A program made the translations under genes and the position numbers. A DNA stretch of 6,336 nucleotides from an archaeon (lineage in GTDB: Archaea; Thermoplasmatota; Thermoplasmata; Methanomassiliicoccales; Methanomethylophilaceae), in NCBI GenBank assembly GCA_024399225.1, contig JAKSHV010000065.1:1-6336 (forward strand). The letters run 5' to 3'. The notes beneath the pieces were generated by a model. The model was not told the origin of the DNA and made no database searches. It saw only the letters and a list, made by a program, of their open reading frames with translations. The stretch's first letter is position 1, and each line of letters opens with the position of its first letter. Of this stretch, positions 1 to 4,799 are shown in pieces.

Positions 1-652
1 CATTGACTCCCTCGTCCATCATGACCTGGAGGGCGGTCTGGTTTGCGGCGGTGGGGGTAGCAACGATAACGTCGACCTGCCTGAGCTTGAAGTTCTCGAT
101 AGCACTGTCGGTTACACCGCTGTTGTGGTTGTTCTTGGAGGTGTAGATGGTGACATCGGAAAGATCGTAGAGGTTTCCGTACCAGGACTTGAGGTTGGTA
201 GGTCCGCACTTGACAAGATTCCAGAGTCCGAGGGCGGCCATCATCTCGGCCTGCTGCCAGTAGGTAATTCCGATGTTCTTATTCTTAAGGGGGAAGTCGA
301 GTCCCTGGGCCTCACCGAAGTAGTTCTTGTAGTAGACCTTGCATTCCTGCTCGTTCATGATCTTCTTGACGATCTCGACATCTTTGGTGGTGATGAATCC
401 GTCAAGGTCTGCGTCTGCGAAGGGATACTTGGAGGTGTCCCATGCACCGCTGCTGACAATGCTGTTCAGAAGGTCTACGTCCTTCTGGTCGATATATGCG
501 TCGTTGTTTGCGTTTCCGTAGATCTCCACGGTTGCAGAGGTGACATTGTCATCGGAACCGGAATCCTTGCTGAGGTTAAGGATTGCTACGGATCCTCCGG
601 CAACTACCAATGCAGCGACAACAACAACGGCAACGATACTCTTGTTGTCCAT
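1..652 (-). CDS. Membrane-anchored substrate-binding protein with dockerin-like calcium loops (partial, C-terminus outside window)
   Basis: Reading from ATG at 652 down to the window edge gives 217 residues with no stop. Residues 4-25 are a strongly hydrophobic Ala/Val segment after a short charged N-terminus (MDNKS), which fits a signal anchor; no lipobox Cys follows. Residues 47-58 and 80-91 are two 12-residue EF-hand/dockerin-type loops: N47, N49, D51, D55, D58 and D80, D82, D84, G85, D91. From about residue 105 the chain (KNIGITYWQQAEMMAALGLW, later VDVIVATPTAANQTAL) reads like the first lobe of a periplasmic binding protein of the iron/cobalamin/metal uptake type. The likely role is extracellular ligand capture for an ABC importer; the ligand cannot be told from this part. 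No permease or ATPase gene is visible; they may lie beyond the left edge. The start is supported by GTGAT three bases before the ATG. The dockerin-like loops are clear; the binding-protein assignment is from family resemblance. Confidence 0.75.
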   Translation of the reverse strand, partial: MDNKSIVAVVVVAALVVAGGSVAILNLSKDSGSDDNVTSATVEIYGNANNDAYIDQKDVDLLNSIVSSGAWDTSKYPFADADLDGFITTKDVEIVKKIMNEQECKVYYKNYFGEAQGLDFPLKNKNIGITYWQQAEMMAALGLWNLVKCGPTNLKSWYGNLYDLSDVTIYTSKNNHNSGVTDSAIENFKLRQVDVIVATPTAANQTALQVMMDEGVN

Positions 653-660
653 GTTATCAC

Positions 661-677
661 TCGGATTATATATCCGA
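661..677. promoter_or_regulatory. Inverted repeat TCGGAT-N5-ATCCGA just upstream of the substrate-binding protein gene
   Basis: Two perfect 6-bp arms (661-666 and 672-677) flank TATAT. The repeat lies at the predicted transcription start or 5' leader of the minus-strand gene, directly upstream of its GTGAT ribosome site. It could be a repressor operator or a small leader hairpin. The arms are GC-containing within an otherwise very AT-rich region, which makes chance less likely. Confidence 0.4.
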
Positions 678-736
678 CTTCAAATTTTAAAAAATATTAT
701 AAAAATATTACTAATCCTATTTTTGGTAACCAATTT

Positions 737-768
737 TAATTTTACATTATCTGGCTATTGTAAAATTA
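737..768. promoter_or_regulatory. Perfect 10-bp inverted repeat TAATTTTACA-N12-TGTAAAATTA, candidate operator
   Basis: The left arm at 737-746 and the right arm at 759-768 are exact reverse complements, separated by 12 bases (747-758). The arm centres are 22 bp apart, about two helical turns, as expected for a dimeric regulator binding one face of the DNA. The site sits in the middle of the divergent promoter, upstream of both predicted TATA boxes, so one protein could act on both genes. The regulator is unknown. The right arm sequence recurs at 3804-3813 in the other divergent promoter of the window. Confidence 0.45.
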
Positions 769-834
769 GACTCAAATTGTATCCAATCATTTGTATATTT
801 GTCAAAGATTTTTATAGCAATAATTGGATAACTA

Positions 835-840
835 GGTGAT
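835..840 (+). promoter_or_regulatory. Ribosome binding site GGTGAT that fixes the Fic start
   Basis: GGTGAT complements the 3' end of archaeal 16S rRNA (ATCACC) and ends four bases before ATG at 845. An in-frame GTG at 836 lies inside this site, so it cannot be the start of the same protein. The ATG at 845 is therefore preferred. Confidence 0.65.
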
Positions 841-844
841 AGCA

Positions 845-1882
845 ATGGTCAAACTGTTCGATTATTCTTTCATCAAAGAACTCTCTGTGCCCATCAAACA
901 GGCCGAGATCCTAAGTAGGATACACGTGTGCGAGGAACGCATAAACATCTGGAAGCAGTACTACCCCGAGGCTATGGAACAGTTCTACACCAAACGTATA
1001 TTCGAGGATGTATGCAGTACCCACGATATCGAACACATACCCATCGATCGCGAACGCTCCACCCTACTGATCTATTGCGATGAGGCTCCTCGTACCGATA
1101 ACGAGAACAAAGTGCTCGGCCAGTATGAGGCTATACAGTACTGTGAGATTCTTAAGACTAAGGACAGGTTGGTGCCCGAGGACTTTTTGGAGATCCACCG
1201 CCGCCTTATGATCCGCCACGATCCCAACGGCGGAACCTATCGCAGTGTCGATTACCCTCACATTGGATATGGAACCGCCACAACTATCGAGAAGCCTGTT
1301 TCCACCAAGGAGATACGGTATGTTATCAACAGTTTCTGCAGGACATACAATGCGGCATCCGCAGATCCCGGTATCGATAACGTGATACTTGCACTATGCG
1401 CGACATTGGACTTCTTTTCGATTTCTCCCTTCGAGAACGGTAACGGACGTATGTACCGTCTTCTTCTGAATCTATTCCTCGGACGTGCCGGAATCAGCAT
1501 ACAGACCTATGCTCCTCTGGAGAAGTACATCCTGGAACACCTCGAGAATCATTTCGTTTCATTAAATTCGAGTACCAAAGGATGGGAATGCGAATCACAC
1601 GCCTATGATTTCTTCATTGATGATATCCTGCACAATCTCAGCCATTGTGTCCGTTTCCTCGATGAATCCCTTCCGCCGATCTCGGCAGGCAAACATACCA
1701 AATCCGAACGTATCGCCTACATAGCTGATACCGCACACGGAAGTTTCTCGGCAGGTTATGTGAACGAGCATGCTCCGGACATCTCGTCGATTTCTATCTA
1801 CAAACAGTTGTCGGAAATGGTGAAAAACGGTGAGCTCCTGAAGGAGGGGAACACACGCTCCACAACCTACAGGAAGCCCTAA
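845..1882 (+). CDS. Fic-domain protein with C-terminal winged helix and substituted catalytic motif
   Basis: 345 residues. Fic enzymes normally move AMP or another phosphate-containing group from a nucleotide onto a target protein hydroxyl, using the motif HxFx(D/E)GNGRxxR. Here residues 194-205 read SPFENGNGRMYR: the catalytic His is Ser194 and the Mg-binding Asp/Glu is Asn198, while the GNGRxxR anion-binding part (199-205) is kept. Residues 59-63 (THDIE) in the N-terminal helices resemble the class II inhibitory motif (S/T)xxxE(G/N), but with His64 in the last place. Residues 129-141 (GGTYRSVDYPHIG) match the target-docking flap. Residues about 285-345 form a winged helix, common at the C-terminus of this class. 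Length is typical and the frame is intact with good codon use, so this is not an obvious pseudogene. Its own promoter is predicted; it is not in an operon. Normal AMP transfer is doubtful; it may be inactive, use other chemistry, or regulate by binding. Confidence 0.9.
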   Translation: MVKLFDYSFIKELSVPIKQAEILSRIHVCEERINIWKQYYPEAMEQFYTKRIFEDVCSTHDIEHIPIDRERSTLLIYCDEAPRTDNENKVLGQYEAIQYCEILKTKDRLVPEDFLEIHRRLMIRHDPNGGTYRSVDYPHIGYGTATTIEKPVSTKEIRYVINSFCRTYNAASADPGIDNVILALCATLDFFSISPFENGNGRMYRLLLNLFLGRAGISIQTYAPLEKYILEHLENHFVSLNSSTKGWECESHAYDFFIDDILHNLSHCVRFLDESLPPISAGKHTKSERIAYIADTAHGSFSAGYVNEHAPDISSISIYKQLSEMVKNGELLKEGNTRSTTYRKP

Positions 1883-1913
1883 CAAGATCATAGAGTAAGC
1901 GATTCTTAAGTTT

Positions 1914-2012
1914 TCAGGATTCCGCAGCTTCCTCGTGTCCCTGGTCTGCGTCCTTACAGATCCATTTCATGGCTTCCTTCTCGTTGTTCTTGACACCTTT
2001 TTCGTCACCGGC
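1914..2012 (-). pseudogene. 3' end of a Sel1-repeat protein gene (remnant)
   Basis: On the minus strand, the 32 codons before the TGA at 1914-1916 encode one near-complete Sel1 repeat: GVKNNEKEAMKW followed by ICKDADQGHEEAAES. The pattern G-V-x-x-x-x-x-x-A-x-x-W-x-x-x-A-x-x-G-x-x-x-A is the Sel1 (TPR-like, two-helix) signature, though the usual second Ala-Ala is Asp-Ala here. Reading further upstream soon leaves the repeat pattern, and an in-frame stop appears at 2040-2042. Most of the gene is therefore missing. Sel1 proteins are helical scaffolds for protein contacts. The junction with plus-strand coding sequence near 2010 suggests that a deletion or insertion removed the rest. Confidence 0.6.
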
Positions 2013-2197
2013 AAGGGACTCACCATCGAGACCTGCAAGTCAAGGGAAGCTGCCGAAAGGAAGGCGGTCCAGATGAAGAACGGTCACGGCGAGACCACCA
2101 AGTACGTCCAGAAGGTGGCCTATGCGGCACCGAACTCGTCAAACCCAACGGCGAGTTCAGGAAGAAGGGACAGACCTACTACGAGCTCAGAAGGTGA
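2010..2197 (+). pseudogene. Orphan coding fragment, unrecognised, with one frameshift
   Basis: Codon use is clearly that of a gene (mostly C or G in third position). The first part, GLTIETCKSREAAERKAVQM onward to VQKVAY (about 2016-2123), is in one frame. The second part, TELVKPNGEFRKKGQTYYEL followed by RR and a TGA at 2195-2197, is in the frame one base earlier. Joining them needs one lost base near 2124-2131. The product is short, basic and Lys/Arg-rich, and its end could be the wing of a winged helix, but I do not recognise the family. It has no convincing start; its upstream end abuts the Sel1 remnant. It could be the C-terminus of a separate gene or the broken N-terminal part of the recombinase that follows. 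Confidence 0.45.
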
Positions 2198-2205
2198 GTC
2201 CGCCT

Positions 2206-2782
2206 ATGGGATTGCGCAAGAACCTCCGCAGGTCCGGTGAGACGGAGATCGTCAGGATGTGGGTGGACTCCGCACCGGTCGTACGTTTCATGAAAGGTTA
2301 CGACGGCTTCATCCAGGAGATCGGAAATGGCGGAGATATGCCTCGATGACATCGACGGGGACGTTCTCACCGTGACAGGAAAAGGTCACGGATGTTATGG
2401 GAAGAGGGCAGAGGTGGATATCCCTCCCGAGACCAGGGAACTTCTTAACGAATACCTCGAGTACCGGAGACCCTGATCGGAATGGTTGACCGTTCCCAGG
2501 GCAGACTGTTCGTGAGGGATTCCACAAGAAGGGAACACCTTACGACTTCAACTCCATCGGATATCTGATGGAGAAGGTGGCTGATGCGGTAGCTGTCGAT
2601 GCTTCATGCCATACTCTCAGGCGCCTTTGTGCGAACAATCTGTTCGATGATATGACATCGCAATGGTTCAGCAGGTGATGGGACATAGCCACTATTCAAC
2701 CACATACGATAGCTACATCCGCTATTTGGAATCCAAGAGGAAGGCTGCGGTGAGAAGGGCAAGCAGCAAACACTACGACTGA
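2206..2782 (+). pseudogene. Tyrosine recombinase/integrase pseudogene (catalytic domain broken by about four frameshifts)
   Basis: The pieces, in order, form one phage-integrase catalytic domain. They are: MGLRKNLRRSGETEIVRMW in the frame of 2206; SSRRSEMAEICLDDIDG and LTVTGKG at 2309-2385 in a second frame (ending TGA 2474-2476); IGMVDRSQGRLFVRDS near 2476-2523; KKGTPYDFNSIGYLMEKVAD and CHTLRRLCANNLFDD to about 2650; and DIAMVQQVMGHSHYSTT to the TGA at 2780-2782. Visible catalytic residues are Arg (2315-2317), the beta-hairpin Lys (VTGKG), HxLRR (2610-2624), GH (2681-2686) and a nucleophile Tyr at 2714-2716 or nearby. An N-terminal core-binding domain is absent unless the fragment upstream is its remains. 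ATG 2206 has a GGTGA eight bases ahead, which may be the old start. The gene cannot make an intact enzyme as read. Sequencing error is possible, but flanking genes are intact. Confidence 0.8.
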
Positions 2783-2850
2783 CGATTTTTTAATTTTCGT
2801 AACTTCTTACCTTTTACTCAAGGACGGATTTGCTAACAAAGCTAACCTGT

Positions 2851-2890
2851 TACAAAAAGGTGAAAAGTCCACCGTCTTCACCGACGGTGG
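2851..2890 (-). terminator. Hairpin and T-rich tract downstream of ADH synthase
   Basis: On the minus strand, 30 bases after the aldolase stop, the arms 2883-2890 and 2869-2876 (CCACCGTC/GACGGTGG) form a perfect 8-bp GC-rich stem with a 6-base loop. It is followed by a T-rich run (ACTTTTCACCTTTTT). This arrangement fits a transcription terminator for the minus-strand gene. The T-rich run at 2786-2797 on the plus strand may likewise have served the decayed recombinase. Confidence 0.6.
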
Positions 2891-2919
2891 GAAGGAGTTT
2901 GCGGGTGAGATCGAGCCTC

Positions 2920-3720
2920 TCACTGTGACTCGAAGTGAGCTTCGTAAGCTTCCTTGGCTGTGAATCCCTTGAGACAGATGTCGTGGATTGCACCCATGAT
3001 TCCCTGAACATCCCTGTGCTGGAAGACGTTCCTTCCGATGGAGACTCCGTGTCCTCCTGCCTGAAGAGAATCGGCTACCATGTTGAGGATGTCCATGTCG
3101 GAATCCATCTGGGGTCCGCCGGCGATGACGATGGGGACGGGACAGCCCTCTACAACACGGCTGAAGGAGTCGATGTCTCCGGTGTAGGAGCATTTGACGA
3201 TGTCTGCTCCCAACTCTGCACCCACACGTGCCGCATGCGCAACGGCTTCCGGGTTGAAGCTGTCTTTGATGCTGGGTCCGCGGGCGTATGTCATGGCGAG
3301 CAGGGGCATTCCCCAGTCCATGCACTTCGAAGAAACCATTCCTGCATCCTCGAGCATTTTGGGCTCGTCCTGCGCACCGACGTTGATGTGGACGGAGATC
3401 GCATCGGCTCCGAGTTTGAGTCCGTCTTCGACAGATGCAACAAGAACCTTGCTCTGGGAGTTCACTCCGATGTCGGTGGATGCAGATAAGTGAAGAATAA
3501 GACCTACGTCTCCGCCGGAGGTCCTGTGTCCATGGGGAACCATACCCTTATGCATGAGTACTGCAGTAGCTCCTCCGCAGGATACATCGTTGACGGTCTT
3601 CTTGAAATCCCTGATTCCGGGGATGGGCCCTACGCTGATTCCGTGGTCCATGGGAACGATTACGCAGTTTCCTGTGTTGCGGTCGACGATTCTTTCCATT
3701 CTGACATTTTTTCCGAACAT
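2920..3720 (-). CDS. aroA': 2-amino-3,7-dideoxy-D-threo-hept-6-ulosonate synthase (archaeal class I aldolase family)
   Basis: 266 residues forming a TIM-barrel aldolase of the DhnA/archaeal class I type. ADH synthase condenses 6-deoxy-5-ketofructose 1-phosphate with aspartate semialdehyde, the first step of the archaeal route to 3-dehydroquinate and aromatic amino acids in the cytoplasm. The three key residues known from the Methanocaldococcus jannaschii enzyme (MJ0400: D33, Y153, K184) fall at D25 in VPMDHGISVGP, Y145 in LAMTYARG and Schiff-base K176 in GADIVKCSYTGDIDS, each offset by exactly eight, so the chain aligns without gaps over that span and only the N-terminus is shorter. The phosphate-binding end is IVIAGGP (197-203) and VSIGRNVFQH (226-235). 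ATG 3720 has GGAG seven bases upstream. It is a single-gene unit: the usual partner dehydroquinate synthase II is not adjacent. A class I fructose-bisphosphate aldolase is the alternative. Confidence 0.9.
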   Translation of the reverse strand: MFGKNVRMERIVDRNTGNCVIVPMDHGISVGPIPGIRDFKKTVNDVSCGGATAVLMHKGMVPHGHRTSGGDVGLILHLSASTDIGVNSQSKVLVASVEDGLKLGADAISVHINVGAQDEPKMLEDAGMVSSKCMDWGMPLLAMTYARGPSIKDSFNPEAVAHAARVGAELGADIVKCSYTGDIDSFSRVVEGCPVPIVIAGGPQMDSDMDILNMVADSLQAGGHGVSIGRNVFQHRDVQGIMGAIHDICLKGFTAKEAYEAHFESQ

Positions 3721-3841
3721 GGTAGTTCTCCGTGTTGTGTGCTAACACGTGTCACGGTAAACTCATATTAATAGTTTCTCAAATTCCGAAATAACACAAT
3801 TCCTGTAAAATTAATATAATGTGAAATATGTTATAGATTCG
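3721..3841. promoter_or_regulatory. Divergent promoter region: ADH synthase (minus) and CARF-like regulator (plus)
   Basis: Minus strand: CTATTAATATG (3774-3764) is a TATA element predicting a start near 3743, with ribosome site GGAG at 3731-3728. An inverted repeat CGTGTT-N7-AACACG (3731-3749) overlaps that predicted start and touches the ribosome site, so it could be an operator. Plus strand: TTAATATAAT at 3811-3820 is a TATA element whose expected start falls at about 3842, exactly on the ATG of the regulator, which suggests a leaderless message. The 10-mer TGTAAAATTA at 3804-3813 overlaps the upstream edge of this TATA element. Confidence 0.5.
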
Positions 3842-4693
3842 ATGGCAATAAAGAAATGCGTCGTAATCTCCTGTGTTTCATTCGAAACCGCTATGAATGT
3901 GGAACCCGCCGTAAGCTACGGTGCCGACGAGGTCCACCTGTTCCACTATGTCCGCGATCCCACAACCGATTCCGGAAAGATCTATGACGAATTCTACTCC
4001 GAAGTGTGCTCCCAGCTGAAAGACAAGCTTCCCAAGGTAAGGATCATCGAGCACAACAAGGACCCTATCTATGATTTCCAGCTAATGTTCAGGGACATCC
4101 TCGGTATCATCAACGATGTGAGGAACCGCAATCCCGACCACGATCCCGATGACGACTGCTATGTCGGTCCCGACGCGGAGATCCTGATCAACGCATCCGC
4201 GGGAACCTCCGAATTCAGCGCCGCCGCCATCATCGCATCCATGATGTCCAAGGGAGTCAACTCCTTCACCGTGGGAACCAGGGAATACACCGTCAAGAAC
4301 GAGGACATCAGGAACCTCTATTACAAGGCGGGAAGGCCCGTCGGACTCACCGAACACACCCATTCTCCCAGGATAATCCCCAACTTCGATATCGAGATGC
4401 CTGACGAGAATCTCATCCGTGCACTCAGATCCTATTACAAAAGGTCCCAGGACGGAAAGATGCTCAGTGCCAGCTGCATCATCCAGCAGCTGAAGGACGA
4501 AGGCATCTGGATGTACCAGGCGGCCGCCGGAGAGCGCAAGACCAACATGAAGCAGAAGGAGACCATGTACTACCAGAGGCACTACCTCGAGGTCTGGATC
4601 GCCAACGGATGGATCGAGAAGCCCCAGGGATACAGCAAGTACAAGCTCACCGACAACGGTCTCGTCGCCATCAACACATTCTACACAAACTAA
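3842..4693 (+). CDS. CARF-like (HFX_2341/DUF6293-type) regulator with C-terminal winged helix
   Basis: 283 residues from ATG 3842. Residues 1-150 are a Rossmann-like sensor: beta strand CVVISCVSFETAM (6-18); the segment YGADEVHLFHYVRDPT (26-41); then the loop ILINASAGTSEFSAAAIIAS (114-133), which matches the Asn/Ser/Gly/Thr ligand loop of CARF-like domains. Residues about 190-283 form a winged helix (LIRALRSYYKRSQDGKMLSA, later YLEVWIANGWIE and YKLTDNGLVA). The expected role is a cytoplasmic transcription regulator whose DNA binding is set by a small ligand, in CARF proteins often a cyclic oligonucleotide; the ligand here is unknown. A GTG at 3821 would add MKYVIDS, but it has no ribosome site, lies right at the TATA element, and the first strand begins after MAIKK, so ATG 3842 is preferred. 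It is divergent from ADH synthase; no CRISPR genes are in view. Confidence 0.75.
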   Translation: MAIKKCVVISCVSFETAMNVEPAVSYGADEVHLFHYVRDPTTDSGKIYDEFYSEVCSQLKDKLPKVRIIEHNKDPIYDFQLMFRDILGIINDVRNRNPDHDPDDDCYVGPDAEILINASAGTSEFSAAAIIASMMSKGVNSFTVGTREYTVKNEDIRNLYYKAGRPVGLTEHTHSPRIIPNFDIEMPDENLIRALRSYYKRSQDGKMLSASCIIQQLKDEGIWMYQAAAGERKTNMKQKETMYYQRHYLEVWIANGWIEKPQGYSKYKLTDNGLVAINTFYTN

Positions 4694-4708
4694 AAATCTT
4701 CTTTGACT

Positions 4709-4742
4709 CTTCTCTGGGACCTTTTCTGATGTCCCAGAGGAG
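4709..4742 (+). terminator. Stem-loop after the CARF-like regulator
   Basis: Arms CTCTGGGAC (4712-4720) and GTCCCAGAG (4731-4739) are perfectly complementary with a 10-base loop; the stem extends to 12 pairs with one T-G wobble (4709-4742). It begins 15 bases after the stop codon and is followed by a mixed T/C stretch (TTCTACCTCCCC), not a clean T run. It is a probable 3' end or terminator, separating the two regulator genes. Confidence 0.5.
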
Positions 4743-4760
4743 TTCTACCTCCCCATACCC

Positions 4761-4799
4761 AATATTATAATAATCAAAATATCAATTCACTGAACATCC
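4761..4799 (+). promoter_or_regulatory. TATA promoter of the tandem wHTH/V4R-like regulator
   Basis: AATATTATAATAAT at 4761-4774 is a TATA-like element. The expected start falls near 4792-4800, giving a leader of a few bases at most, and no Shine-Dalgarno motif precedes ATG 4800. This supports a leaderless message separate from the upstream gene. Confidence 0.5.

Larger units (their letters stand above)
653..844. promoter_or_regulatory. Divergent promoter region between the substrate-binding protein and the Fic gene
   Basis: This AT-rich stretch separates two head-to-head genes. For the minus-strand gene, the best TATA element is within 689-706 (minus strand TTTTTATAATATTTTTT), which puts the transcription start near 673. 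For the plus-strand Fic gene, TGTATATTT at 792-800 predicts a start near 822 and keeps the ribosome site at 835-840 inside the transcript. A second TATA-like string at 809-815 would start too late for that. Two inverted repeats lie here and are listed separately. The promoter positions are inferred from archaeal spacing rules, not measured. Confidence 0.5.

Noticed and set aside
723..733. Palindrome TTGGTAACCAA
   Set aside because: Only five-base arms in an AT-rich stretch; weaker than the neighbouring 10-base repeat, so not listed as a site.
125..739. 204-codon plus-strand open frame
   Set aside because: It lies antisense to the substrate-binding protein, whose minus-strand frame has an anchor, calcium loops and good codon use. 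The plus frame has no recognisable family and runs into AT-rich promoter DNA.
836..844. GTG start for the Fic gene
   Set aside because: The GTG lies inside the GGTGAT ribosome site that serves ATG 845.
1935..2240. Single plus-strand gene of 101 codons
   Set aside because: Its first part is antisense to the Sel1 remnant and its last part is out of frame with both the orphan fragment and the recombinase, so it is a chance fusion of fragments.
2832..2846. Direct repeat GCTAAC-AAA-GCTAAC as a possible attachment site
   Set aside because: Only six bases per copy, no tRNA end nearby and no matching copy on the other side of the recombinase remnant.
2807..3325. 172-codon minus-strand frame
   Set aside because: Arg/His-rich shadow overlapping the ADH synthase gene on the same strand in another frame; the real frame has all catalytic residues.
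2935..3489. 184-codon plus-strand frame
   Set aside because: Antisense shadow of ADH synthase; no family likeness.
4082..4582. 166-codon minus-strand frame
   Set aside because: Antisense shadow of the CARF-like regulator; Val/Asp/Gly-rich composition is typical of such shadows.
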